From assembly GCA_037039925.1 (NCBI GenBank), contig JAXRKP010000680.1, positions 1 to 64,000 of the forward strand: a DNA stretch of 64,000 nucleotides, written 5' to 3'. The translations under genes were made by a program, and so were the position numbers. Positions 1 to 11,919 of this stretch are shown one piece after another. Below the pieces are notes generated by a model. That model was not told the origin of the DNA. It saw only the letters and a list, made by a program, of their open reading frames with translations, and did not search any database. Source of the stretch: Doris montereyensis. Lineage: Eukaryota > Mollusca > Gastropoda > Nudibranchia > Dorididae. Position 1 is the stretch's first letter. Each line of letters begins with the position of its first letter.

Positions 1-290
1 ATTTGATAAATCAATTGATGAATTGAGTTATCTAGTTATGTAGATCATCAGATTGTCTAGTCGATAAATCAATTGATGAATTGAGTTACCTAGTTATGAA
101 GATCATCAGATGGTCTATTCGATAAATCAATTGATGAATTGAGTGATCTAGTTATGTAGATCATCAGATGGTCTATTCGATAAATCAATTGATGAATTGA
201 GTGATCTAGTTATGTAGATCATCAGATGGCCTATTTGATAAATCAATTGATGAATTGAGTTATCTAGTTATGTAGATCATCAGGGATGAA
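1..290. repeat. 58-bp tandem repeat, about 5 copies
   Basis: Successive copies of a unit beginning TCGATAAATCAATTGATG recur with a 58-base period (starts near 61, 119 and 177). Copies differ at only a few bases. The array runs off the left edge of the window, so its true length is unknown. Confidence 0.9.
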
Positions 291-589
291 AATGTCGCGG
301 CCATTACGTCATTGCAGGCGGTCAAAGATACAACTGTGGAAATACGTACTTCTTTTGAGAGCTCCAGTGAAAGTTTTCCCTCATGTACCCACCCCCATCT
401 GTTTTGTTTTTCATTCCCTTTAGGTAGCAATATAAAAAACAACAACACAAGGTTACAATTCAATCATCTTCATCTTGCTGTTTTTGCCTTCTAGCTTCTA
501 GCTGCAAGGAGCTATTTGGGATGTTTTCAGGGCTATTCTCAAAGAACAAACTGACAGATCACGTACATAAATATAATTATGCCCATGGA

Positions 590-1240
590 AACAGGCAATA
601 CGCATAACACATCATGTATACGTTCACTTGGAATCAGGCAATACGCATCACGCATCATGTATACGTTCACTTGGAATCAGGCAATATGCATAACGCATCA
701 TGTATACGTTCACATAGAATCGAACTTGTCATAGCATCATGTATCGTTCATAGAATCAGGCAGCCCCACATAACGCATCATGCATGCGTTACGCGAATCA
801 GGCAATACGCATAACATATCATGTATACGTTCACATGGAATGGAACATCGCGCAACATATCATGTATCTCGTTCACAAAGAATCGGAGACATCGTAACAT
901 ATCATGTATACGTTCATAACATATCATGTATACGTTCACATGGAAACAGGCAATATGCATAACATATCATGTATGCGTTCACATGGAAACAGGCAATACG
1001 CATAACATATCATGTATACGTTCACATGGAAACAGGCAATATGCATAACACATCATGTATACGTTCACTTGGAATCAGGCAATCGCATAACTCATCATGT
1101 ATACGTTCACATGGAATCAGGCAATATGCATCACACATCATGTATACATTCACTTGGAATCCGGCAATACGCATGACTCATCATGTCATACGTTCACATG
1201 GAATCAGGCAATACGCATCACGCGTGACTCATCGATATCA
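590..1240. repeat. ~42-bp minisatellite, about 15 copies
   Basis: The core CATCATGTATACGTTCAC is repeated every 40-43 bases, joined by a variable 'GGAATCAGGCAATACGCATAAC' type linker. Copies are diverged and differ by small indels. Open frames across it are by-products of the repeat and are not genes. Confidence 0.9.
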
Positions 1241-1319
1241 TCACGTATCACGCATGAGGGACACATAGAAACGTACCCTTAGGCCTTTGAGTTTCATTGA
1301 CCTTAAACAGAGCAACAAT

Positions 1320-1920
1320 GTGTTTTCTTTCTTTCTTGATCGTTTCCCATTCTACCTTGCGGTGTATGGGTTTTAGATGCCCAAAATGATCTTTCTCCAT
1401 GCTGCCCTGTCATGACATTTTCTGTTTCCTTCGGTGAAAGTTAAATTTCTTTGCGTTTATGCGTCTTTTATATCTTCTTCCCACTTTCTCCGAGGTTTGC
1501 CTTTTGGTCTTTTACATTGAATTTTACCACTGTATACTGAATTAGGTATTCTATTGTCATACATTGTGTTAACATGCCCAAACCATCTCAGGTTGATTTT
1601 ATGCTATCTGCTTTGATTCGATCTTTTATTGCTGTGTTTCTGATTTTGTCTCTTTTAGTTTTCCCTACTACTCTTCCTAGATATTTCATTTCGGCTGCCT
1701 GTATTCTACTGTATTCCCTACTATCTAAGGTCAAGGTTTCACTGTCATAGAGGAGAGTAGGACAATAAACTGTGTTGCATACTGCCATTTTGGTTTTCGT
1801 TGACTATTCTTGTTCACCTACAAATGCCTTTCCCAGATGGTTATATATTGCCCTTGCCTTTTGGATTCTCTGGCTGATTTCTTCTCTTAGTTTTCCCTCT
1901 GGGTTAATCATTACTGATCA
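1320..1920 (-). mobile_element. Non-LTR retrotransposon 3' end (LINE fragment)
   Basis: The minus strand encodes the region downstream of a reverse transcriptase, with motifs NTVYCPTLLYDSETLTLD, IQAAEMKYL and KTKRDKIRNT. A closely similar copy with the same order of motifs lies at 49440-49990, and both copies share the same 3' boundary around a CTTTCTTT stretch. The coding frame is broken and only the last part of the element remains. Confidence 0.8.
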
Positions 1921-2068
1921 GATCAAATAAAATAAAATAAAATAAAATAAAATAAAATAAAATAAAATAATATAAAATCAGATCAGGTCAAATAAAATAA
2001 AATAAAATAAAATAAAATAAAATAAAATAAAATAAAATAAAATAAAATAAAAAAAATAAAATAAAATT
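1921..2068. repeat. (AAAAT)n microsatellite
   Basis: Two blocks of pentamer AAAAT/AAATA are split by a short ATCAGATCAGGTC interruption. The array directly abuts the 5' side of the LINE fragment at 1320-1920. Confidence 0.95.
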
Positions 2069-2539
2069 CAAATGCTTTTCCGGTCACTGATTTTTAAAAG
2101 CCCGAGAACCTCAATTTTATAATATTTACACGATGTCAAATTTTAGAACATAAGGATTGTGTTGAAGTTAGTCACAGTTCTTATTGTATTCGATTACGGT
2201 TATGTATCACAATGCGTCATTATCACACCCCAAGAAAATTGTCAGCAAAAAGTTTTTTAATAATTGCTCAAAATGCAAACACCATAAGTGGACAAGAAAA
2301 TTAGTAGATAACTGAAAGATCAATACTGGGGTGAGGCAATGATGTATCTTTCCGCTCTTTTTGTTTCTTTTCTCCTTAGTAATTGACTGCATAATAGAAT
2401 AATCAATAGATATAAGATATATGCATGTGTGTGCGCGTGTGTGTGTGTATATATAAGAAAAATTCAGGCAAAAAGTAAGCATTTGCAGAGACCCTGGTGA
2501 ACTTTCATTTTGTGAGTAGCTTTAGATAGTAAGTATTTT

Positions 2540-3264
2540 ATTTTAAGTAAGTAAGTAAGCAAGTCAGTAAGTAAGTTAGCACGTGTGTAAGTAAATAAGT
2601 ACGTATGTAAATAAGTAAATAAGTAAGCAAGTAAGTAAGTAAGAAAAATAAGTAAGTAAGTAAGTAAGCAAGTCAGTAAGTAAGTAAGCACGTATGTAAG
2701 TAAATAAGTAAGTAAGTAAGTAAATAAGTAAGTAAGTAAGCACATATGTAAATAAGTAAATAAGTTTGTAAGCAAGTCAGTAAGTAAAAGTTGTACGTAT
2801 GTAAGTAAGTAAGTAAAGTATGTAAGTAAGTAATAAGTAAATAAATAAGGAAATAAATAAGTAAGTAAATAAGTAAGGAAATAAATAAGTAAATAAGTAA
2901 GGAAATAAATAAGTAAGTAAGTAAATAAGTAAGTATGTAAGTAAGTAAGTAAATAAGTAAGTAAGTATGTATGTAAATAAGTATGTAAATAAGTAAGTAA
3001 ATAAGTAAGTAAATAAGTATGTAAATAAGTAAGTAAATAAGTAAGTAAATAAGTATGTAAATAAGTATGTAAAAAGTAAGTAAATAAGTAAGTAAGTAAA
3101 TAAGTACGTAAGTACGTATGTAAGTAAGTAAAAAAAATAAGTAAGTAAGCACGTATGTAAGTAAATAAGTACGTAGTAAGTAAGTAAGTAAGTAAGTAAG
3201 TATGTATGTAAGTAAGTAAGTAAGTAAGTAGGTGCGTGTGTAAGTATGTAAGTAAGTAAGCAAA

Positions 3265-3299
<35 letters not shown>

Positions 3300-3300
3300 T
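2540..3300. repeat. (TAAG)n tetranucleotide array, ~760 bp
   Basis: GTAA/TAAG tetramers fill about 760 bases, with interspersed variants (AAATAAG, GTATGTAA, GCACGTATG) and a terminal (AAGC)n block at 3262-3298. Read on the minus strand the array gives Leu-Thr-Tyr-rich open frames of about 200-300 codons in all three frames, which is a composition artefact. Confidence 0.95.
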
Positions 3301-3850
3301 CACGTGTAAGAAAGTCGAAAAGAACGAACAAAACGGGGAAAATGACACTAACATATTCTGTTTTGCGATGGAAAAAAACCCAAAATCCTTTCATGTAACA
3401 AAATTGGTCAAAATATTGAGAAACAATCTTGAAAGTTTAAATAGTCGATTAAAATGAAAAGGCAAAGACTTGTTTTGTTAGTTTGTTTTGTTCGTTTGTT
3501 TGTTTGTTTGTTTGAAGTAACTCTGGCGGTGATCTCTGGGTTTGTAACTGACAAAAATTACTAATAAGCATGTTACACCCCAGATCACAAACAAGTGATT
3601 ATTATATCCGGTCAGTATTCATTAGGTAGGTGTGAACTATTCCATCGTTTATTAACTTTTAAATCACAAAACCTGTTCAAAACGGTATCTTAGGTGTATG
3701 AACATTCTACTCAAAAAAGGGGAAAACAATGCAATTTTCATTACATCACTTCTGGTAGAAACTTCTACAAGTGAAAACAATCTGGGAAATATGGTTACTC
3801 CTAGTGGATTGGCACCACAGACTTCGGTGAATAAAGAACGACCAACTCAG
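3300..3850. other. Non-repetitive spacer, no gene recognised
   Basis: Between the TAAG array and an AT tract there is unique AT-rich sequence with a short (TTTG)n at 3476-3515. I see no conserved coding motif, RNA gene or transposon end. Confidence 0.5.

Positions 3851-3853
<3 letters not shown>

Positions 3854-3937
<84 letters not shown>
3854..3937. repeat. (AT)n dinucleotide tract
   Basis: About 42 uninterrupted TA/AT units. Confidence 0.97.
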
Positions 3938-3939
<2 letters not shown>

Positions 3940-4129
3940 TGCCTGTGTGGGGATATAACTTTTTTTTTTTTTTTAAATCAACAATTCCCATAGATATTTG
4001 TTAATAGTAAAAAAGCGTCGATGTCTTAAAGATTTATTGCTACTAAGTACTCTAGACTAGTTATACAATTGAAGTTCTTGTACACATCCGAAATCAGTTT
4101 GTTGGATCAGTCTCTCGAAAGGGAATGTC

Positions 4130-4765
4130 GAAAGCACAAACAGACCAAAAACATCACAGCCCAAAGAAGGGACAAACGAACAAATCAAAACATTACAGCC
4201 CCAAGAAATGACAACACAAACAAACCAAAAACATCACAGCCCCAAAAGAAAGTACAACACCAACAAACCAAAAACATCACAGCCCAAAGAAAAGACAACA
4301 AAAACAAACCAAAAACATGACAGCTCAAAGAAAGGACAACACAAACAAACCAAAAACATCACAGCCCAAAGAAAGTACAACACAAACAAACCAAAAATAT
4401 CACAGCCCCAAAGAAAGGACAACAAAAACAAACCAAAAACATCACAGCCCCAAAGAAAGGACAACACAATCAAACCAAAAACATCACAGCCCAAAGAAAG
4501 AACAACACAAACAAACAAAAAACATCACAGCCCCAAAGAAAGGACAACACAAACAAACCAAAAACATCACAGCCCCAAGAGAGGACAACACAAACAAACC
4601 AAAAACATCACAGCCCCAAGAGAGGACAACACAAACAAACCAAAAACATCACAGCCCAAAGAAATTACAACAAAAACAAACCAAAAACATCACAGCCCAA
4701 ACAGAGGACAACACAAACAAACAAAAAACATCACAGCCCAAAGAAAGGACAACAAAAACTCACGC
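4130..4765. repeat. ~41-bp minisatellite, about 15 copies
   Basis: The motif CCAAAAACATCACAGCCC recurs every 38-42 bases, joined by AAAGAAAGGACAACACAAACAAA-type linkers. Copies are highly similar. Lys/Gln/Asn/Thr-rich open frames over it are repeat artefacts. Confidence 0.93.
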
Positions 4766-4859
4766 AAGAATTGATATGGAAAAATTTCCTATCTAATCCA
4801 TATCGTCAGAAAGGAATCAATTTGCAAATCAAAAATAGGGTTAATTATTAATTACTGCC

Positions 4860-6535
4860 CATGGAGCTAATGTGTGATTGAGCTCACCCCGGTTTCTATA
4901 GCGCAAAATGAAACTTAGGAGGACACTACATAGTTGCAGACTCACTCCCAACCTGATACTGCTCTCATTTGCATCTAGATCAATTGGGGAAATGTGTGAT
5001 TATCTCCCATTTGCATCTAGATCAATTGGGGAAATGTGTGATTGTCTCTCCGTTTGCATCTAGATCAATTGGGGAAATGTGTGATTGTCTCCCCATTTGC
5101 ATCTAGATCAATTGGGGAAATGTGTGATTGTCTCTCCGTTTGCATCTAGATCAATTGGGGAAATGTGTGATTGTCTCCCCATTTGCATCTAGATCAATTG
5201 GGGAAATGTGTGATTATCTCCCCATTTGCATCTAGATCAATTGGGGAAATGTGTGATTGTCTCCCCCATTTGCATCTAGAGCAATTGGGGAAATGTGTGA
5301 TTGTCTCCCATTTGCATCTAGATCAATTGGGGAAATGTGGGATTGTCTCTCCGTTTGCATCTAGATCAATTGGGGAAATGTGTGATTGTCTCCCATTTGC
5401 ATCTAGATCAATTGGGAAAATGCGTGATTGTCTCCCATTTGCATCTAGATCAATTGGGGAAATGTGTGATTATCTCCCGTTTGCATCTAGATCAATTGGG
5501 GAAATGTGTGGTTGTCTCTCCGTTTGCATCTAGATCAATTGGGGAAATGTGTGATTATCTGCCCATTTACATCTAGATCAATTGGTGAAATGTGTGGTTG
5601 TTCTCTCCGTTTGCATCTAGATCAATTGGGGAATGTGGATTATCTCCCCCATTTACATCTAGATAAATTGGGGAAATGTGTGGTTGTCTCCCCATTTGCA
5701 TCTAGATCAATTGGGGAAATGTAGTTGTCTCCTCCGTTTGCATCTAGATCAATTGGGGATATGTGTGATTATCTCCCCATTTACATCTAGATCAATTGGG
5801 GATATGTGTGGTTATCTCCCATTTGCATCTAGATCAATTGGGGAAATGTATGATTATCTGCCCATTTGCATCTAGATCAATTGGGGAAATGTGTGATTAA
5901 TTGTCTCACCACTTGCATCTGGATCAATTGGGGAAATATGTGATTAATTGTCTCCCGTTTGCATCGGATCAATTGAGGAAATATGTGATTAATTGTCTCC
6001 CGTTTGCATCTAGATCAATTGGGGAAATGTGTGGTTGTCTCCCCATTTGCATCTAGATCAATTGGGAAATGTGTGGTTGTCTCTCGTTTGCATCTAGATC
6101 AATTGGGAAATGTGTAGTTGTCTCTCCGTTTGCATCTATGGGATCAATTGGGGATATGTGGTTATCTCCCCATTTGCATCTAGATCAATTGGGGAAATGT
6201 GTGATTATCTGCCCATTTCCATCTAGATCAATTGGGGAAATGTGTGATTAATTGTCTCACCACTTGCATCTGGATCAATTGAGGAAATATGTGATTAATT
6301 GTCTCCCCGTTTGCATCGGATCAATTGAGGAAATATGATTAATTGTCTCCCGTTTGCATCGGATCAATTGAGGAAATATGTGATTAATTGTCTCCCCATT
6401 TGTATCTGTATCAATTGGGGAAATGTGTCATTAATTGTCTTTCCCAAGCAAATAGCTTGGATCTAGCTTTGCCAGGATCCGAACCCAGACCTCATGATCC
6501 CAAGTCTAGCCACCGACACCACCTTCACATGAATC
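4860..6535 (-). mobile_element. SINE-A copy expanded internally into a minisatellite
   Basis: Read on the minus strand, a tRNA-like SINE head lies at about 6535-6440 (GATCATGAGGTCTGGGTTCG, a B-box-like GGGTTCGGATCC, then CTTGGGAAAGACA). The SINE tail lies at about 4975-4860 (GCAAATGAGAGCAGTATCAG, GTTGGGAGTGAG, then TAGAAACCGGGGTGAGCTC). The intact order can be seen in the copies at 36635-36945 and 60733-61030. Between head and tail, one ~42-bp internal SINE segment has been multiplied about 34 times. The whole is one insertion with an internal satellite. Confidence 0.8.
4975..6440. repeat. ~42-bp minisatellite (SINE-A internal segment), ~34 copies
   Basis: The unit is CATTTGCATCTAGATCAATT + GGGGAAATGTGTGATTGTCTCC. 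Its reverse complement matches the SINE-A segment that reads ATCACGCATTTCTCCCGCTC followed by AACCCGGATGCAAACGGG. Units near 6245-6440 (ATCGGATCAATTGAGGAAATATG) are a different, longer variant than the homogenised bulk, which suggests growth mainly away from the SINE head. Confidence 0.9.
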
Positions 6536-6627
6536 GAATGAACAATAACTTTGTTTGAGGCAAATAGCCAAACATACCGATGGGAGAAACCCTTCTTGTG
6601 AAGAACTAATGAGAGTTGACTTGGTAG

Positions 6628-6770
6628 TTAAATTGAATTTACCACGTCCACCGTTGTGGTGATCTCAGAGTGAATTAAGAGGAAACAACAAGATGAAATA
6701 AGAAGTGAAAGTAAAGAGAAAGAAGTAAGATCTACCAGTAGGTCCTGCCAACACTCCGCACTAATCAGGG
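6628..6770 (-). mobile_element. R1 short interspersed element
   Basis: The plus strand reads GAATTTACCACGTCCACCGT, GATCTCAGAGTGAATTAAGA, GGAAACAACAAGATGAAA, then AAGAAGTAAGATCTACCAG. This order recurs about sixteen times in the window. Minus is assigned as the sense strand because the TGGGTAAAT end is shared with the 3' end of SINE-B. Confidence 0.75.
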
Positions 6771-6834
6771 AGGAAATCTTTGGGAGAGAAGGAAGTTGTC
6801 TTGCATAGGACAAAGATCGATTCTGAGCTCTAAG

Positions 6835-8070
6835 AATATCATAGCATTGACAAAAAAAGTATCATAGCATTGACAAAAAAGAATATCATAAAGTATTGAA
6901 AAAAAGAATATCATAGCATTGACAAAAAGAATATCATAGCATCGACAAAAAAGAATATCATAGCGTTGACAAAAAAGAATATCATAGCATTGACAAAAAA
7001 GAATATAGCATTGACATGGCATTGACAAAAGAATATCATAGCATTGACAAAAAAGAATATCATAGCATTGACAAAAAAGAATATCATAGCATTGACAAAA
7101 AAGAATATCATAGCATTGACAAAAAAGAATATCATAGTATTGACAAAAAAGAATATCATAGCATTGACAAGAAAGAATATCATAGCATTGATTGAAAAAA
7201 AGAATATCATAGCATTGACAAGAAGAATATCATAAAGATTGACAAAAAGAATACCATAGCATTGACAAAAAAAGAATACCATAGCATTGACAAAAAAGAA
7301 TAAAAAGAATATCATAGCATTGACAAAAAAGAATATTATAGCATTGACAAAAAAGAATATTATAGCATTGACAAAAAAGAATATCATAGCATTGACAAAA
7401 AAGAATATTATAACATTGACAAAAAAGAATATCATAGCATTGACAAAAAAGAATATTATTAAGCATTGACAAAAAAGAATATCATAGCATTGACAAGAAG
7501 ACAAAAAAGAATATCATAGCATTGACAAGAAGACTATTATAGCATTGACAAAAAGATAATATCATATCATAGCATTGACAAGAAGAATATTATATATTAT
7601 AACATTGACAAAAAGAATATTTCATTGACAAAAAGAATATCATAGCAGAATATATAATATTGACAAAAAGATATCATAGCATTGACAAAAAAATATCATA
7701 GCATTGACAAGAAGAATATTATAACATTGACAAAAAAAATATCATAGCATTGACAAAAAGAATATTATTTCATTGACAAAAGAATATTATAGCATTGACA
7801 AAAAAATATCATAACATTGACAAAAAGAATATCATAGCATTGACAAAAAGAATATCATAGCATTGACAAAAAAGAATATCATAGCATTGACAAGAAGAAT
7901 ATTAAAAGTAACAAAAAAGAATATCATAAGCATTGACAAAAAGAACATCATAGCATTGACAAAAAGAAAATAACATTGACAAAAAACATCATAACATTGA
8001 CAAAAAGAACATCATAATTGACAAAAAGAATATCACATTGTAAAAGAACATCATAGCATTGAAAAAAATA
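6835..8070. repeat. ~24-bp minisatellite, about 50 copies
   Basis: The unit GAATATCATAGCATTGACAA plus an A-run repeats every 22-25 bases. It is regular from 6900 to 7500, then increasingly degenerate towards 8070. Ile/Phe/Cys-rich minus-strand frames and Lys/Asn-rich plus-strand frames across it are artefacts. Confidence 0.95.
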
Positions 8071-8295
8071 ACAGATTTAAAACAACGTAAAACAAAAAAC
8101 AAAACACACAGTAAAAGTTTAAATAAGAAAAAGATATAAATTTTAATAACGTAATGATTAAATGAAAAATGTGAAAGTTAACAGAGAGGATTGGGAAGCG
8201 AATATGTGGGAAGACAACTTTTGTAAAGACAACATTACGTAACACTGAGTGATTCAAAGCAATGAAAAGTTAATGAACGCTTGTTTAATTTGTTA

Positions 8296-8505
8296 AAGTG
8301 AAATTTACCCCGTCCAATATTTGCGGTGATCTCATGGAGACATCTCATGAATTAAGAAGAAACAACAAGATGAAAAAGATAAGTGTAAAAGTGAAAAAGG
8401 AAAGAAGTACGGCCACCATTATCCCAGCCGTCCTCGGGCCCCAGCCGCCTTCGCCCCAGCCGCCCCGCCCCCAGCCGCCCCCGCCCCAGCCGCCCACGTT
8501 AATGA
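8296..8505 (-). mobile_element. R1 element with GC-rich internal mini-expansion
   Basis: The copy has the R1 core (AAATTTACCCCGTCC, GAATTAAGAAGAAACAACAA, GTGAAAAAGGAAAGAAGTA). At 8425-8500 the 'accagc-cgccc' part is multiplied into CCAGCCGCC-CCGCCC units, which makes an isolated GC-rich block in an AT-rich neighbourhood. Confidence 0.7.
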
Positions 8506-8539
8506 ACGCAAAACAAGTTAAAAGATAGAGCCTGAAGTA

Positions 8540-9760
8540 TGTTGTCTTTATTTTTTCATCTCATCCATTTGAATTGAAATGGAGATGGGTTGATGCATAC
8601 CTGCTACTAACGATAGTTAAACGTTTTCACAGCTTCAATAAAATTATAAAGAATAATGTTTTTAATTTGTGACCGCCTCCATTTTCGTAATAATGAACCA
8701 TAGGTTATGATAACATTGGAGGAACACAACAATCTGAGCAGGGAAGCGTTCAATCACCAAGAGACCGCCCTGCGTTTTTAATAATCTTATTGGTGATTAT
8801 TTTGAGGTCCTAGATTTTCATCCAATCAGAATGCTAGAATGCAAGATAGCGCTACAGTCACAGGCCGTATCGCAACTGAACGCAGCCCTGTGATACACAA
8901 CGTTTTGTTATCAGCTCAGTGTTCTCATTATAACGAATATCTTATTATTTTTAATGCTACCCGTATAGGGAATTAAACTGTTGGGTGAGCCAACAGTAAT
9001 AATAATATAAGATAGTACATGTATACAGTTTTCTATACTGCGGCTTGCTCGCTTGACTAAATATCAATGTCAAAATAGATATTATTATTAGTTTAAAGAG
9101 TAGAATTTTTCAATGAACTGACCCTGAAACCAAGAAACATAATGCGTTTAGTGAGATTACATTTCAACGCTCTAAAAAGCGGGCATGTTCAGACAGGCTC
9201 GTTCACTCTCAAGCTCCTGAATACAAATCATGTTCTTTTCATCGACAATGGAATCACAAGGGTCGTAAATTCACTTTGGTTAGTTTTGAGAAAATCGCTG
9301 TTTAAAGATTACAAAATAGAACTTGCCTTTGCACATACAGCCTTGTACACGACTAAAATGAGCCAAGCTAGGGGAGGTCAATGACTTTTGATTCGTTGTT
9401 TGAAGGGAAAACATAACGATATACAATATAAATCCCTGATGTGTTTATTTGATTTTAAAAAACATCAATTGTACTTACGATTCTGTCGTTCTTGGTCAGC
9501 AAGCGTAGCCGTTATCGTGGAGCCATTTTTTTTCATATCTTAGAAAACGTCACCACAATGGCATGAATCATTCCTCAGTGAAAGAGTAAGACATGTAGTA
9601 ACAATAGGGTACCCAAAGAGTCAATAAAATAGCGCGACCTCTCTTCATCTCAGGACACACACTTGCTCAACGCCCCACAGAAGTTGTGATTGCTTGCAAG
9701 TACTTTACCTTAAAAGTAAGCGTGTGTAGTCTAAATAAGGTCTCTCTGCTTTGAGCTAGA
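8540..9760. other. Unique sequence, no gene recognised
   Basis: This is about 1.2 kb without tandem structure. An 80-codon plus-strand open frame (9142-9384) has no recognisable motif, and I see no splice context to support it. Confidence 0.4.
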
Positions 9761-9769
9761 GTCATTAAT

Positions 9770-9870
9770 TCAATTCAGTTCAATTCAATTCAAATGCTTT
9801 ATTGCATCCCAGAGGGACATTTGTCTTAAATACGTATCAGTGTGAATAAAAGTATAGGTAAGTAAATTGT
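9770..9870 (-). mobile_element. Probable retroelement 3' tail with (TTGAA)n
   Basis: On the minus strand this reads GGGATGCAATAAAGCATTTG followed by AATTGAATTGAACTG, an AATAAA next to a short pentamer tail. That is typical of a LINE or SINE 3' end. It lies immediately beside the 68-bp array. Confidence 0.45.
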
Positions 9871-9877
9871 GTATAAT

Positions 9878-10680
9878 ATGGACATAGACATTAAACGTTT
9901 TCATGCACACAGCATATAGAATGATATCTAAACATTGTGTATAATATGGACATAGACATTAAACGTTTTCATGCACACAGCATATAGAATGATATCTAAA
10001 CATTGTGTATAATATGGACATAGACTTTAAACGTTTTCATGCACACAGCATATAGAATGATATCTAAAAATTGTGTATAATATGGACATAGACATTAAAC
10101 ATTTTCATGCACACAGCATATAGAATGATATCTAAACATTGTGTATAATATGGACATAGACATTAAACATTTTCATGCACACAGCATATAGAATGATATC
10201 TAAACATTGTGTATAATATGGACATAGACATTAAACATTTTCATGCACACAGCATATAGAATGATATCTAAACATTGTGTATAATATGGACAAAGACATT
10301 AAACGTTTTCATGCACACAGCATATAGAATGATATCTAAACATTGTGTATAATATGGACAAAGACATTAAACATTTTCATGCACACAGCATATAGAATAT
10401 TATCTAAACATTGTGTATAATATGGACATAGACATAAACGTTTTCATGCACATAGCATATAGAATGATATCTAAAAGTGTGTATAATATGGACATAGACA
10501 TAAACGTTTTCATGCACACAGCATAAATAATGATATCTAAAACTTGTGTATAATATGGGACATAGACATTAAACATTTTCATGCACACAGCATATAGAAT
10601 GATATCTAAACATTGTGTATAATATGGACATAGACATTAAACATTTTCATGCACACAGCATATAAATAATGATATTTAAA
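9878..10680. repeat. 68-bp minisatellite, about 12 copies
   Basis: The unit CATTGTGTATAATATGGACA + TAGACATTAAACRTTTTCAT + GCACACAGCATATAGAATGATATCTAAA repeats with a 68-base period (for example starts at 9933 and 10001). Divergence is low apart from single-base indels in the last copies. Confidence 0.95.
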
Positions 10681-10769
10681 AATTGCATTTAAAAGTAATG
10701 ACTTACCGTATCATAAATTCCAATATATTAAGATTGTATGGCAACTACATTTGTATTTTCTCTATAAGT

Positions 10770-10975
10770 CAGGGATTGTATAGTCTAGACACTGTCATGC
10801 CATTGCCTTGAACCAAATTGATTGAATGGCACTGCAACTACTTTTAAGCACGTTTGTATAGTCTGCACAGTGTCGTATTGCTTTGAACTAGACTCGTTGA
10901 GATGGCACAGCAACTGCTTTTAAGTAAGTTTGTATAGACTGCACAAAGCCATATTGCTTTGAATCAGACTGATAA
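10770..10975. repeat. Degenerate ~85-bp repeat, 3 copies
   Basis: Three diverged copies share TTTGTATAGTCTGCACAGTG / CATTGCTTTGAAC / GGCACAGCAACTGCTTTTAAG. They look older than the neighbouring arrays. Confidence 0.6.
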
Positions 10976-11139
10976 ATAATAGACACTATTTTATTTATAG
11001 AGGACCTTACCCTGTGCGAAACATGCTCAAAGATTAAGGATAAATACGGTATAAAAATGATAAAAATACGGTATAAAAATGTATACAGTGGCCACCATGC
11101 TATTACGTGACAACACGTTTACACAGTGCAATAAAAGTT

Positions 11140-11892
11140 TGTTATCACATGGTGAACAGAAAGGTCTCACTTGAGGTTTTGAAAAGTATATTATCACATG
11201 TTGAACAGAAAGGTCTTCACACGAGATTTTGAAAGTATATTATCACATGTTGAACAGAAAGGTCTTCACTTGAGGTTTTGAAAAAGCATATTATCACATG
11301 TTGAACAGAAAGGTCTTCACTTGAGGTTTTGAAAAGTATATTATCACATGTTGAACAGAAAGGTCTTCACTTTAGATTTAGAAAAAGTATATTATCACAT
11401 GTTGAACAGAAAGGTCTTCACTTTAGATTTAGAAAAAGTATATTATCACATGTTGAACAGAAAGGTTTTCACTTTAGATTTTGAAAAAGTATATTATCAC
11501 ATGTTGAACAGAAAGGTCTTCACACGAGATTTTGGAAAAGTATATTATCACATGTTGAACAGAAAGGTCTTCACACGAGATTTTGAAAGAGTATATTATC
11601 ACATGTTGAACAGAAAGGTCTTCACGAGATTTTGGAAAAGTATATTATCACATGTTGAACAGAAAGGTCTTCACACGAGATTTTGAAAGAGTATATTATC
11701 ACATGTTGAACAGAAAAGTCTTCACACGAGATTTTGAAAGAGTATATTATCACATGTAGAACAGAAAGGTCTTCACTTGAGATTTTGAAAGAGTATATTA
11801 TCATGTTGAACAGAAAGGTATTCACACGAGATTTTGAAAGAGTATATTATCACATGTTGAACAGAAAGGTCTTCACACGAGATTTTGAACCC
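11140..11892. repeat. ~51-bp minisatellite, about 15 copies
   Basis: The unit ATATTATCACATGTTGAACA + GAAAGGTCTTCAC + ACGAGATTTTGAAAGAGT recurs every 48-52 bases. Two sub-variants (TTTAGATTTAGAAA and ACGAGATTTTGAAA) occur in blocks, suggesting segmental amplification. Confidence 0.95.
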
Positions 11893-11919
11893 CTTTGTTT
11901 TATGTGTACGGACTAACTG

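Noticed and set aside
2464..3394. Open frames of 205-296 codons rich in Leu, Thr and Tyr on the minus strand
   Set aside because: They are the TAAG tetranucleotide array read in three frames. There is no start context, no domain and no conservation signal.
4975..6440. Possible CRISPR-like regular repeat
   Set aside because: Units abut with no unique spacers, the host is eukaryotic, and the unit derives from a SINE.
6911..7504. 197-codon hydrophobic frame resembling a membrane protein
   Set aside because: Product of the 24-bp repeat (eight codons per unit). Not a gene.
9142..9384. 80-codon plus-strand ORF in otherwise unique sequence
   Set aside because: No motif, signal peptide or neighbour that would support expression.
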